This document shows positions 15,015 through 24,401 of a DNA stretch of 28,824 nucleotides, one piece after another. Made by a program: the position numbers and the translations under genes. The notes beneath the pieces are model-generated. The model did no database searches. It was given only the letters and a program-made list of their open reading frames with translations, and had not been told where the DNA came from. Position 1 is the first letter of the stretch. Each line of letters begins with the position of its first letter. Source of the DNA: Flavobacteriales bacterium (GTDB lineage: Bacteria; Bacteroidota; Bacteroidia; Flavobacteriales_D; Parvicellaceae). The DNA is taken from assembly GCA_026993705.1 (NCBI GenBank), contig JALWSJ010000064.1:1-28824 (forward strand), written 5' to 3'.

Positions 15015-18000
15015 TTATCTAATCAATGTTATATTTCCTTTTTCAAAATAGGTGTCATCACCTTTTTTACATTTTACCTCAAGGTAATAAACAAAAACAG
15101 CCGGGTCGCAATCTTTTCCTTTGTACGTTCCATCCCAACCAACAGCTTGGTCAGAAGTTTCAAAAATAAGTTCTCCCCATCTATCATATATACGTAGAAG
15201 CATTTCACCTATATTATTTCCTCGTACATATAGTTTGTCATTGGCGTTATCTTTATTTGGAGTAAAAGCATTGGGTAAATACACATCAGATTCACCACAA
15301 GTCAATTCCTTTACAAAAATAGTTATTGAATCAGTTTTTGTACAACCGTTATATTCACCGGTTAAGTAATATGTTGTTGTGCTTTCAGGAGAAACCTCAA
15401 CGCTGGTATTGTTTCCATTTATTACTTCAACCCAAGTATAAAAGTAGCTGTTTTGATTTGGTAAAGCAAACAATGTTGTACTTTGACCTTCAACAATTGT
15501 ATCGCTTGTTGCATTGGCAGAAATACCTCCAAAAGCAATTGGGTTTATTGATACTTCTGCACTTATGGTAACAATACACCCATAAGAATTTGTTCCTGTT
15601 AACGTATAAGTTGTTGTCGTATCCGGACTAATAGTTATAGAAGCTGTACCATCCCCGGAAAGAATCAAAGAATCCGGACTCCAATCATAGGTAAAAGGAA
15701 TATTGGGAGATAAATTATTTACTGTTATTGTAATCATATCTCCTTTACAAATTTCTTGAATATAATCTAATTCTAGTTGTCCGGTCGCAACAGTAACCTC
15801 AACACTATCGATAAGCTCACAACCATTCTCGTTAATCATTACGTAATACACAGTTGGAGCGGTTGGGCTGATAGTTAAAGAACTATCCTGAATAGGATTA
15901 TTTAATGTGTCGTTAAAACTGTTACTTGAAGACCATACATATGAATTAGCTGTTCCTGCTGCACTCGCCCAAATATCAAACACAGAAGTATCCGAACATA
16001 ATATAGTATCATTACTTGTGTTTAGTGAAAGGTGTACAACGTTTACATCAAAGAACAAGGTATCAAGACAATATTGATATGTTAATACACTTGTATAATG
16101 AACATTCTGATGTGGAGATGAAGTAATTATCGAAGTACCATCTCCATTTATTATCTCCGAATTAGGCGACCAATCATAATTCACATTAACACCTCCAATT
16201 CCTGAATTTGCTATGAGAGAAATAGTATCCCCAAAACAAACTTGTGTAGAAGCGTTAATTGAAGGATTACTAAATGCAGTTTCAATTTCTACACTATCAA
16301 CAAGTGTACATCCCCCGTTTTCAATTCGGACATAATAAACACCATAATTACTACCCGAAATAGAAATAGCACTATCCGTAAGCGGTTGATTTAACGTATC
16401 AGAAAAAGAGGAAGAGGAAGACCAAACATAATTATTGGTTATTCCATAAGCAGTTGCATATATCTCTATATTCATTGTATCAAAACACAATACCGTATCA
16501 CTACTGGTTGATAATTGTATAGGGGTTATTGCAATAAAATGTTGTAAGGTATCATAACAACCTGCATTTTCAGCGTATAAAACAAAGGTAACATTAGATA
16601 AAGGAGCTGCAGTAATGATTGGAGTCCCATCTCCACTTATAATAAATAAATCAGGCTCCCAATTATAATTTACATTGTTAGTAGAGGCTGTATTTGTTGC
16701 TTGTAAAACAACCTCCGAACCCTGACACCCCGTGACGGGGGCAATAATTGAGGTTTGACCAAAAACAATATCAACTGAAACGCTATCAATAACGCTACAT
16801 CCGTTACTTTCTGCCAAAATATACAAAGAAGTATCGTTTTGGGGCAAAACATAAACACTCCCGTTATTTGTATTCCCATTTATGGTGTCAAGAAATTGCG
16901 GAGTTGACGACCAAATAAAAGAGGTATTTCCTAAAGATGAAGTTGCTGTAAAGTTTACCCCCATATTAGCATTACAAACTATAGTATCATTAGGAATAAA
17001 AACATCAACAGCTGTCACACCTACTAGAGTTGATAAAGTATCTAAACAAGCATCTGCATCAATAATCAATTGATAAGTAGTCGTTTGTGGTGGGCGTACT
17101 TGCACTTGTCCGGTTCCTACTCCATTTAACACACCTGTAAAAGGACTCCAATTATAGACGACTGAGACTCCATTATCAAAAGAAGACGTAGCAGTTAATG
17201 TAACTGTATCTCCCTGACAAATGGATGTACTCCCGGGTAAAGAAACATTTCCATAGACAGTTGTTACTTTTACGCTATCTGTAATTTCACACCCGTTATT
17301 ATTAGCTTTCACGAAATACGTTGAAGTACTTGAAGGTGATAGAGTCATAATACTATCACTAACGGTCGTATTCAATGTATCATTAAATAAATAAGTTGAT
17401 GACCAAATAAACTCAGAACATGTACCGAATGAATTTGCTGTTAAATCAATCGTTGCAGGTAAAAAACAAAGAGAAGTGTCGTTACTAACAGAGAGCAAAG
17501 GTGTATTTACAACAACTTTTTGATAAACCGTATCTGTACAGATTCCGTTTGAAATAAGCAGTTGATAATTGATTGTTGTAAAAGGACTTGCAAAAGGATT
17601 GGAGGCTGAAGCATTGCTTAACCCTGAAGAAGGAGACCATTGATAAGTTATGGAGGGGTCAACATTAGGCAACAGACCAATTTGAACGGATTCACCGGGA
17701 CAAATATTCACGTCGGATAATGACGTTGTCGAGTTATCTAAAACTTGTACTTCTCTAGTTATAGTATCCGCTAAATTACAAGAAGCAATATCCGTAAGTA
17801 TAAGTTGTATGATGTAAGTCCCTTGTTGTGTAAAAGTATGAGAAGGATTTTCCACAGATGATGTTGTTCCATCACCAAAATCCCAATGAAAAGAGGTGTT
17901 AGGCAATGACAAACTTGTATTTTGAAAAGTATAAGAATAAGGAGCACATCCGATTGGAGGTGCAATAAAATCCGCAACAACAGAAGGAATATCAAAATCC

Positions 18001-20252
18001 ATTTTAAAAACAGCCAAATTACAACTATTATTATTAGTTGTAGAAACTACATTTGACGGAAATGTTGGTAAATTAGAGTCTCCGCCACATCCGGCACATA
18101 TTGCTTGATAAATACGTCCTTTTCTATCAAATCGACTCGTTCCCCCATCAACGTGCTCAGGAGCAGAAGGACTACCAAAATAAGAGCCGTAAACAAGAGC
18201 AGAGGCATCAACTTGCATAACCATCAGATAAAAATCGCTACCATCGGTTGTACTTTGATAAGCATCTGAAGAAATAGGCATATTGGTTGTATATCCCGTA
18301 TTATTATATAGAGAGCCCAAATGATTGACTACTCCACCCCAACCTGAAAGATATATTTTATCACATACATCAACTAGAAAAGCAGTTGGTGAAATATTGA
18401 TTCCATTTCCCGAACCAAAAACAGTTGAATATATTCGTGTTGAAAGCTGAGGATTGAATTTACTGATAAATTGCCCACTGCCCGGAATATTCCAAGAAGC
18501 ATTTTGTATAAAGTTATTTCCAGTATGTTCCGTTTGTCCAAAAACATATACATCATTAGCTTTGTCAACTTCCACAAAATAACTTTGATCATAAGCCGAT
18601 GAACCGTAGTACGTAGAATTAAGTATCGTTTGTCCGTTTTTGCTTATTTTGGTAATAAATCCATCGCTTCTTCCACCTTGAAAACTAGTTTGATATGCTC
18701 CTGAAGTAGTTGGAAAAGATAATGAATTAGTTCCCCCCGTTACAATTAGATCATCGTTATTGTCTAAAGCAAGTGAATATCCTGCATCGTGTTCTTCACC
18801 ACCTAAGAAACTACTCCAAATCACATTTTGAAGAGCGTTATCTAATTTTGTTATGCAAGCGTCTAAGGCTCCTCCTCCATAAGCAGATTGAAATGCATTA
18901 GAGGTTGTCGGATAATCTGGACTTCTCGTACATGTTACAACATAAATGTTGTTATTTTTGTCAATATCAATTTCTCCTCTTATCTCATCTGCATAATTGT
19001 AACGAAGAAGGTTTAAAAAACGATTTGTTGAGGTTGAATTTAATCCATCATTTTGACTCCCTCCTAAATAAGTAGAGCCCAATAAATTAGCTCCATTTGC
19101 ACTCAAATGAGAAATTACAATATCAGAACCATTGGTGTAGTTTACTCCTAATCCATTTTGCAAATTATTAGGTGTTCCACCGTTAAAAGTAGCATCATAA
19201 CAACCTGCAGTTGTCGGATAATTAGGAGAACTGGTTGTTCCAAGAATAAATAATTCATCTAAACTGTTTACAATAAGGCTATGAGGTAATTCATCGCTAT
19301 TACCACCGATAAAAGTAGAATAAATTAAAAACGTTCCTGTTGTATCAAATTTAGAAATAGCTATATCTACAATTCCTCCGTTAAAAGAAGTACTGTATGC
19401 TCCTATAGTAGTCGGATATTGATTCCCGAAAGTAGAACTTCCGGAATACAAAAAACCTTTAGAATCAAAAGTTGCGGCATAACCGAAATTGTCGGAAAAA
19501 GAACCAGAAAAAGTAGAAAATTTCAGTGTAGGATCTATGACTAAATCGTAATTTTCATTATACCCGTTAGGGAAATCAAATGATAAATATTCATTTTTAA
19601 GCCTGTATTTACATTCAACTGGAACAACTTTTTTATTAATAATTTGATAAGCAAAAGGTTTATCTTCCACTACGTGATTGACGGTTGTATAAATATGTAA
19701 CCTCTCCTCTCTAATTTCAACTTTATCAGCCCCTTTATAACTTAAGCGAATATCTTGTGGTGAACCTCCTTTCTTAACGATGAAATCATATTTTAAATCA
19801 AATAATTTCGTGTAAATTCTCGCATCAATATTCGTATAAACCTCTCCATAATTAATAGAATGATAAGCCGAAACATTTCCAGCCCATTTATCCGGATTAT
19901 CTCCGATAAAATAATTATAATATTCCGGTGCTTTATCCTCTCCGTAAACAACTACATTCGGGTTGCAATCTTCAAACGTAACTTTATAGGAATGCCATTC
20001 CAAAGAGTCAAAAGAAATTTGTTTTTGTTTATCGTAATGAGCAGACACATACTCATTCATCTTTTTTACATTTACCATATCAAAAAGAAAACCATCCTTT
20101 TCAATATAGAAGTACCCACTTTGCACATCAGCTTTGAAAAGAACATTGGGATGCCATTGCTTTTTATTTTGAATAAAAGTATACCCTCCCTTGTGCTCCT
20201 GTGCTACAACGGATGTAAAAAACAAAAAGCTTATAAAAAATAATCTAAACAT
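15015..20252 (-). CDS. Giant T9SS type B cargo protein: DUF7948-like, SBBP repeats, PKD, four tandem Ig-like repeat pairs, CHU_C sorting domain
   Basis: A 1745-residue secreted, probably surface-attached protein. Signal peptide: MFRLFFISFLFFTSVVAQ. Residues about 20-240 resemble the DUF7948 module (FIQNKKQWHPNVLFKADVQS) that usually precedes SBBP repeats. Residues about 245-750 hold SBBP-type repeats, recognised by recurring YSTFIGG, STYLGGS and SSFLGGEEHDAGYS plus FPTT-type blocks. A PKD domain follows (about 760-840, FHWDFGDGTTSSVENPSHTF). From about 920 to 1580, four tandem modules of roughly 165 residues each begin with a NDT(S/I/V)LC-like motif and contain a paired FxWSS and YxWxP signature. 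The end (about 1656-1745) is a CHU_C/T9SS type B sorting domain (LPNAFTPNKDNANDKL, IYDRWGELIFE, VGWDGTYKGK). Likely role: adhesion or gliding-associated surface filament. It lies 191 bp after the Lnb-like gene and may have its own promoter. Confidence 0.92.
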   Translation of the reverse strand: MFRLFFISFLFFTSVVAQEHKGGYTFIQNKKQWHPNVLFKADVQSGYFYIEKDGFLFDMVNVKKMNEYVSAHYDKQKQISFDSLEWHSYKVTFEDCNPNVVVYGEDKAPEYYNYFIGDNPDKWAGNVSAYHSINYGEVYTNIDARIYTKLFDLKYDFIVKKGGSPQDIRLSYKGADKVEIREERLHIYTTVNHVVEDKPFAYQIINKKVVPVECKYRLKNEYLSFDFPNGYNENYDLVIDPTLKFSTFSGSFSDNFGYAATFDSKGFLYSGSSTFGNQYPTTIGAYSTSFNGGIVDIAISKFDTTGTFLIYSTFIGGNSDELPHSLIVNSLDELFILGTTSSPNYPTTAGCYDATFNGGTPNNLQNGLGVNYTNGSDIVISHLSANGANLLGSTYLGGSQNDGLNSTSTNRFLNLLRYNYADEIRGEIDIDKNNNIYVVTCTRSPDYPTTSNAFQSAYGGGALDACITKLDNALQNVIWSSFLGGEEHDAGYSLALDNNDDLIVTGGTNSLSFPTTSGAYQTSFQGGRSDGFITKISKNGQTILNSTYYGSSAYDQSYFVEVDKANDVYVFGQTEHTGNNFIQNASWNIPGSGQFISKFNPQLSTRIYSTVFGSGNGINISPTAFLVDVCDKIYLSGWGGVVNHLGSLYNNTGYTTNMPISSDAYQSTTDGSDFYLMVMQVDASALVYGSYFGSPSAPEHVDGGTSRFDRKGRIYQAICAGCGGDSNLPTFPSNVVSTTNNNSCNLAVFKMDFDIPSVVADFIAPPIGCAPYSYTFQNTSLSLPNTSFHWDFGDGTTSSVENPSHTFTQQGTYIIQLILTDIASCNLADTITREVQVLDNSTTSLSDVNICPGESVQIGLLPNVDPSITYQWSPSSGLSNASASNPFASPFTTINYQLLISNGICTDTVYQKVVVNTPLLSVSNDTSLCFLPATIDLTANSFGTCSEFIWSSTYLFNDTLNTTVSDSIMTLSPSSTSTYFVKANNNGCEITDSVKVTTVYGNVSLPGSTSICQGDTVTLTATSSFDNGVSVVYNWSPFTGVLNGVGTGQVQVRPPQTTTYQLIIDADACLDTLSTLVGVTAVDVFIPNDTIVCNANMGVNFTATSSLGNTSFIWSSTPQFLDTINGNTNNGSVYVLPQNDTSLYILAESNGCSVIDSVSVDIVFGQTSIIAPVTGCQGSEVVLQATNTASTNNVNYNWEPDLFIISGDGTPIITAAPLSNVTFVLYAENAGCYDTLQHFIAITPIQLSTSSDTVLCFDTMNIEIYATAYGITNNYVWSSSSSFSDTLNQPLTDSAISISGSNYGVYYVRIENGGCTLVDSVEIETAFSNPSINASTQVCFGDTISLIANSGIGGVNVNYDWSPNSEIINGDGTSIITSSPHQNVHYTSVLTYQYCLDTLFFDVNVVHLSLNTSNDTILCSDTSVFDIWASAAGTANSYVWSSSNSFNDTLNNPIQDSSLTISPTAPTVYYVMINENGCELIDSVEVTVATGQLELDYIQEICKGDMITITVNNLSPNIPFTYDWSPDSLILSGDGTASITISPDTTTTYTLTGTNSYGCIVTISAEVSINPIAFGGISANATSDTIVEGQSTTLFALPNQNSYFYTWVEVINGNNTSVEVSPESTTTYYLTGEYNGCTKTDSITIFVKELTCGESDVYLPNAFTPNKDNANDKLYVRGNNIGEMLLRIYDRWGELIFETSDQAVGWDGTYKGKDCDPAVFVYYLEVKCKKGDDTYFEKGNITLIR

Positions 20253-20255
20253 ATT

Positions 20256-20263
20256 GCAAGTTA
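20256..20263 (-). promoter_or_regulatory. Candidate promoter box TAACTTGC just before the giant T9SS gene
   Basis: Read on the minus strand, TAACTTGC ends three bases before the ATG at 20252. It resembles TAnnTTTG imperfectly, matching six of eight positions. The same octamer occurs at the same relative place before the cvpA-like gene (28643-28650). That recurrence is the main reason for listing it. Confidence 0.3.
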
Positions 20264-20306
20264 CAAAATTTTTCTTGACGGTAGTATCCCTTTTTGTGTG
20301 TATAGA

Positions 20307-20423
20307 TTAGTTTTCTTAGACGATGAATAAAATCTTTGCATAACCTTCGCTATGGAAATATTTTTGAAGATGGATAAGGAAATTATAAACACTTTATTAG
20401 GCTCATTTCAATGTTTAAATGGT
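20307..20423 (+). repeat. Second copy of the dispersed intergenic repeat
   Basis: This stretch aligns with 12841-12952, including 29 of 30 identical bases at 20309-20338, and ends in the 20-mer (20404-20423) whose reverse complement is at 5182-5201. The left inverted repeat seen in the 12.8-kb copy is not found here, so this copy is truncated or the arm has diverged. It fills most of the gap between the Lnb-like gene and the giant T9SS gene, inside a probable operon. Confidence 0.65.
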
Positions 20424-20443
20424 ATAACTCTCTAACTGAAAGT

Positions 20444-21631
20444 TCACTGCCCTACCTTCCTAAACCAATAATAATAAGTGAGAACCAATGTCAGTATCAA
20501 CGGACGAAATGCTTCATGAAATTCTTGTGGAATAGCTATCCAAAATAAGATAATAGCAAAACTATAAAAAGCCATTACTAAATAGAATAAAGATATTTTT
20601 TCTTGTATTCTCTTTGAAAATAATCCTAGAAAAGCAACAATATGAATTGGATTTGCCCACAGCAAATTATAGTTCATTTTAGTTGCTTGGTGATCAGTAA
20701 AAAACCAAAGAAAAACAATTATAACTCCCAAGATACTGTAAGACAAGAATACTATCCCATCAAAAACAGGTAATAAATAAGGTATATTGATAATATGAAT
20801 AAGTAAAGAAATAATTAATATAGCCCAAGCTATTTCTATTGGCGTTACTCCTTCATAGATTTGTTTCTTTCGGTTTTTTCCTTTAAGAAGCAGATGAGTT
20901 TTCATTACCAACGGTACAAAAGAATGATTTACTTTTACAGAATCTTGGGCTAGAGCTTTTTCTAAATATTTAGGTAAGAACTGCATCTCTTCACTTGTAG
21001 TTTTCTTATCAATCTTTGCTCCCAAAGCAAGATCGATTCCAAAGTCTGACCAAGGTTGTGAATGGTGTACTTGCTGATCGATAAGTTGTCTATATGTATA
21101 TTTTCCTTCCTCGGGAAGTTTGTTTTCTTTCAGCGAAACCCCAAGACTTTTGCGTATAATTTTCCCAATACGAGTAGAACAATTATCAAAAAAGAAATCG
21201 TATTTATAATACCTGTTTTCAGGAAGGTAGTTCCATTGCACTTCTTTCCAAAGAGCTTTTTTTTGTTTCGGTGTTAGGTTCAATATTTGCTCTCGAACAG
21301 TTCTATGCTCCCATTGATAAATCCACATAAAATTTTCATAAGTTTCCTCTGCCATATAGTAACGCAGTTTCCCTTTAGCAAATTTAATTTCAAACTCCAA
21401 TTCATTTTCACCGAACTCAAACATTCCCCAGTTATAGACAACATCTGTATGTGTTACAGGATCATTAAAACGCAAAGCACTATGCCCAAAAAGCGAGTAG
21501 ATTTCATCACCTTCATCACACGTGATGACACTAACATGCACTTGAGGTGATATTGCTTGTGTTATTCCATCTAAAGAAATTACTAAGTTCAACAAAAGAA
21601 AGAAGATGCATATAAATATGTTATTTTTCAT
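20444..21631 (-). CDS. lnb: Lnb-like lipoprotein N-acyltransferase (DUF4105 domain plus five membrane helices)
   Basis: Predicted inner-membrane enzyme adding the third acyl chain to lipoproteins in Bacteroidota, which generally lack Lnt. The 395-residue protein has a signal sequence or first membrane helix (residues 5-22), then a periplasmic DUF4105/Lnb_N domain. The presumed catalytic pair is His50 in SLFGHSALRFND and Cys151 in YDFFFDNCSTRIGK. Five hydrophobic helices follow at about 265-283, 290-312, 322-338, 346-367 and 374-390, matching the five-helix tail described for Lnb. The domain was long annotated only as DUF4105, and related proteins without the helices may act differently, so the biochemical call rests on the full architecture. 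It starts 43 bp after the mannosyltransferase gene in a five-gene operon that also encodes a lipoprotein. A TATGCTTG box at 21655-21662 could give it a separate promoter. Confidence 0.78.
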   Translation of the reverse strand: MKNNIFICIFFLLLNLVISLDGITQAISPQVHVSVITCDEGDEIYSLFGHSALRFNDPVTHTDVVYNWGMFEFGENELEFEIKFAKGKLRYYMAEETYENFMWIYQWEHRTVREQILNLTPKQKKALWKEVQWNYLPENRYYKYDFFFDNCSTRIGKIIRKSLGVSLKENKLPEEGKYTYRQLIDQQVHHSQPWSDFGIDLALGAKIDKKTTSEEMQFLPKYLEKALAQDSVKVNHSFVPLVMKTHLLLKGKNRKKQIYEGVTPIEIAWAILIISLLIHIINIPYLLPVFDGIVFLSYSILGVIIVFLWFFTDHQATKMNYNLLWANPIHIVAFLGLFSKRIQEKISLFYLVMAFYSFAIILFWIAIPQEFHEAFRPLILTLVLTYYYWFRKVGQ

Positions 21632-21654
21632 TTTTATTCAATTTTCATTAGTTA

Positions 21655-21662
21655 CAAGCATA
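21655..21662 (-). promoter_or_regulatory. Candidate internal promoter box (TATGCTTG) before the Lnb-like gene
   Basis: On the minus strand TATGCTTG matches seven of eight positions of TAnnTTTG and sits in the 43-bp gap, 23 bases before the ATG at 21631. No -33 element is clear, and the adjacent upstream gene would need to overlap it. Weak support. Confidence 0.25.
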
Positions 21663-21674
21663 GCTTTTATCATT

Positions 21675-22952
21675 TTACCCAATCCAATTTCCCTTTAAAA
21701 AAGATTGGAATAAATAGACTTGTAGGGATATATTTAATAAATAAAGAAGAACATAAATCCACTTTTTATGACAGAAAGCAGGACTAACTTGAAAAATAAT
21801 AAAAAACAAAACGCACATAAAGAAAACTAGGCTATATAAACTACTTAACCCCATAACAGGGTAAAAAGGAAAACCGATTAATACAATTGTCAGGATACTT
21901 GATAAAATAACAATTAATTTTATTCCAACACCTTTATTTTTAGAGCTAAAAAAACGATAAAAAACATAAAAAAAGAAAGGTGTGCAAAACACATATCTAT
22001 TGATACTAAGCAGGCTTGTTTGCCCCGTAATCTGCTCCTTAGGATGAAAAAACATAACATAAACTAAAATCATTGATAAGTAACCGATTGAAACGATTAA
22101 ATTTCTATCCTTATCTCCTGTTTTTTTTACAAGAAAAAGAAAAGCCTTATAGAGCGAAAAGAAAAAAGATAACACAACAACGAATAAAGCAAAAGCATCT
22201 AACCATATTATTCTATATCCTCTCCACGTAGTAAAAGGAAGAGAAGGAAGGTTAAAAGAATGATGCCAGTTGTTGACTTGAGATTCCGGATAAGCCCAAA
22301 TATTAGAAGAATTATATCCTACAATATAAAAGGATAATACTGTTCCTGCTATCATAGGAGCAATCGAAAGTAAAATTTGTTTTACACTGTTTCTAAAATC
22401 CTTCCGGCTAATAATCTCCGAAAAAATAATAGCTGGTAATAACAAAAATATGGTAGGTCTTGATAACGAAGCTAAAAACAATGCTAATATCTTTAACTTC
22501 ATATCATTAGTATAATTACCATACAGATACAATCCTCCAAACACAAAAAACAGCGACTCTGAGTAAGGCACATACATAAAAAACAAAGAAGGTAAACTAA
22601 AACTTAATAGTACTACCCAAAGTGTTGTTTTCTTTTGAATCGTTCTTAGAACAAAATAAACCCCAATAAAAAACAGAAATAAATTTAATAAAGAAATTAA
22701 TATCGCATTATGAAATAGTAACCTCCATAAAAAAGGAAAAAAAGGAAAAAAACCGGTATTACTTTGTTCCGATGTTTTAAACAAATATCCTTGTTCGGCA
22801 ATGGATAAATACCAACCGGCGTCCCATTGTATCAACGATTCTTGATTAGGAACAATTTTGACAACTCCAAATAAAATAAGCCCCCAAAAGACAAAAACAA
22901 TCGAAGTTAAATACAATAAGACAGCCTTAATATATAAGTTATTGTTTAGCAT
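21675..22952 (-). CDS. PIG-V-like GT-C mannosyltransferase, polytopic membrane protein
   Basis: A 425-residue membrane glycosyltransferase with about ten to twelve hydrophobic helices. The first periplasmic loop contains QWDAGWYLSIAEQGY (Asp44 the likely catalytic acid), followed by NTGFFPFFPFLWRLL. Together these match the WDaxxYxxIAxxGY and FFPxxP pattern of the PIG-V/GT76 family, which uses a lipid-phosphate mannose donor. Later loops include LPSLFFMYVPYSESLFFVFGG and FHPKEQ, also common in these enzymes. The acceptor is unknown: it could be a surface glycolipid, a lipoprotein or a T9SS-exported protein. The ATG lies inside the last codons of the upstream T9SS type A gene (14-bp overlap), so the two are very probably translated in a coupled way. 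A family 39-type enzyme is the alternative. Confidence 0.8.
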   Translation of the reverse strand: MLNNNLYIKAVLLYLTSIVFVFWGLILFGVVKIVPNQESLIQWDAGWYLSIAEQGYLFKTSEQSNTGFFPFFPFLWRLLFHNAILISLLNLFLFFIGVYFVLRTIQKKTTLWVVLLSFSLPSLFFMYVPYSESLFFVFGGLYLYGNYTNDMKLKILALFLASLSRPTIFLLLPAIIFSEIISRKDFRNSVKQILLSIAPMIAGTVLSFYIVGYNSSNIWAYPESQVNNWHHSFNLPSLPFTTWRGYRIIWLDAFALFVVVLSFFFSLYKAFLFLVKKTGDKDRNLIVSIGYLSMILVYVMFFHPKEQITGQTSLLSINRYVFCTPFFFYVFYRFFSSKNKGVGIKLIVILSSILTIVLIGFPFYPVMGLSSLYSLVFFMCVLFFIIFQVSPAFCHKKWIYVLLYLLNISLQVYLFQSFLKGNWIG

Positions 22953-24396
22953 ACACTATCTTTTGCCGGTAGATTTGTTCTTTGTGTTTTATCGTTAAAA
23001 GATAAACTCCTCTTGATACATTTTTAGGAAAAATTATTCTATCGCCAGAGTAAAGAATACGATTATAAATTATCTGCCCTGTTAAATTCGATAACGACAT
23101 TTCAATTAAAGCAGAATTGTCATTTATTTCTATGACAAAATCATGGAGTACCGGATTAGGATAAACGGAAATATTTTTTTTGACTTCATCTTCTACTGAG
23201 ACAAAACAAAGAGGTGTCAATTCTATGTCTTTTGTTTGAACAGAAATATTGGGAATAACGGTTTTAAATAACAGCATAGACAAATCTTTATACCCGTGTG
23301 TCAATGAATTATTTATTCCTCCTACATACAAGGTTGTATCATCTTCTTTGATAAGTCTTACCGGATAATCGTCTTCTCCACCGTCGTAGATAAATCCGTT
23401 TTGCCAATCTCCATTTGAGTTCGTTCTCATAATCATTGTTGATTGAATGTCAAGAGAACCATAAGATCGTGATATTGCTGCGACAATTAAATCTCCGTTT
23501 TGTAATTCTACTAAATCTATACCGCGGTCATTATAAACATTCGCAGGGGATTGAACTTGATGTAAATTAGACCATAAAAAATTCCCTGAACTATCAGTTT
23601 TAAATAAATAAGTATCCTCATTAGTCGAATTGTAACTTGAGGTCGTTCCAAATCCGGCAATTCCACCATCGCTTGTTTTTATGATACTATTAGCAAAATC
23701 ATCCCTGTTTCCGCCTACGTTATTTGTCCATAAAGTGTCGCCTGTATTAGAGTTAACACTAATAAGCAAAACATCTTTTCCATCCGTATCGGTTTTTGTG
23801 TAGCCACCGGCAATAAAGATACTATCGTTGTATTGAATTATTTTTGAAATTTTTTGTTCTAATGGTAACGTAACTGTATTTGTCCAAATTGTATCCAAAT
23901 TGTAATCCAATTTAAAGAAAAAAGGATCATAAGTTCCATTAGATGTATTTTCTCCTGCTCCTATTATGAAACCATTCCCCATAGCCAAGTCATTACAAAA
24001 ATTCCAATCATCTAAATCAATGTATTTATCCACCATAACATTCAAATTGGTATCCAATTTCGCAACATAAACATTATAATCTGCATTAACATTTCCATAA
24101 CCACCTATAAACAGAGTATCCGTATTGGTAACTCCAATAGAAGTTAAAACTTCAACATCCCAAGTACCGATATTTTTTCTTTTTAACACGGTATCTTTTC
24201 TATATTTCAAAATCATTCCATCGGAAGAACCGCATTCATTTGTATTACCCACGACATAGATTACCCCCTTCAACGTGTCCATATCCCTTAACTCTTCATC
24301 ACTTGTATTTCCGATAACAGCATACGAAACTTCATTTTGACCTTTTATTTGTAGGCAAAATGCAATGATAAAAGTACTGATTATATATATTTTCAT
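22939..24396 (-). CDS. T9SS type A cargo protein with delta-60/SBBP-like propeller repeats
   Basis: A 485-residue secreted protein. It has a signal peptide (MKIYIISTFIIAFCLQIKGQ), then six or so propeller-like repeats of the kind GGNRDDFANSIIKTSDGGI followed by DTYLFKTDSSGNFLWSN, and a linker. It ends in a T9SS type A sorting domain (about 412-485) starting SVYPNPVLHDFVIEI, continuing LSNLTGQIIYN and finishing RGVYLLTIKHKEQIYRQKIV. The YPNP and GVYxL landmarks are clear. No catalytic motif is visible, so a surface-binding or structural role is likely. It lies 5 bp after the beta-barrel gene and overlaps the mannosyltransferase gene by 14 bp, so it belongs to the same operon. Confidence 0.9.
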   Translation of the reverse strand: MKIYIISTFIIAFCLQIKGQNEVSYAVIGNTSDEELRDMDTLKGVIYVVGNTNECGSSDGMILKYRKDTVLKRKNIGTWDVEVLTSIGVTNTDTLFIGGYGNVNADYNVYVAKLDTNLNVMVDKYIDLDDWNFCNDLAMGNGFIIGAGENTSNGTYDPFFFKLDYNLDTIWTNTVTLPLEQKISKIIQYNDSIFIAGGYTKTDTDGKDVLLISVNSNTGDTLWTNNVGGNRDDFANSIIKTSDGGIAGFGTTSSYNSTNEDTYLFKTDSSGNFLWSNLHQVQSPANVYNDRGIDLVELQNGDLIVAAISRSYGSLDIQSTMIMRTNSNGDWQNGFIYDGGEDDYPVRLIKEDDTTLYVGGINNSLTHGYKDLSMLLFKTVIPNISVQTKDIELTPLCFVSVEDEVKKNISVYPNPVLHDFVIEINDNSALIEMSLSNLTGQIIYNRILYSGDRIIFPKNVSRGVYLLTIKHKEQIYRQKIVYAKQ

Positions 24397-24401
24397 ATCA
24401 T

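Noticed and set aside
16724..16742. GC-rich hairpin-like CCCCGTGACGGGG inside the giant T9SS gene
   Set aside because: It lies in the coding sequence, encodes part of an Ig-like module, and the loop would be a single base, too short for a stable terminator.
19860..20243. Plus-strand open frame of about 127 codons opposite the start of the giant T9SS gene
   Set aside because: Antisense shadow of the signal peptide and DUF7948-like region; no recognisable protein features.
15015..20252. Tandem modules as a CRISPR or DNA satellite
   Set aside because: Repeats are protein-level, about 495 bp long, diverged in DNA and in frame; no short spaced repeats occur.
20444..21631. DUF4105 protein as a cysteine peptidase
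   Set aside because: The His/Cys pair fits a papain-like fold, but the five C-terminal helices match the lipoprotein acyltransferase architecture better.
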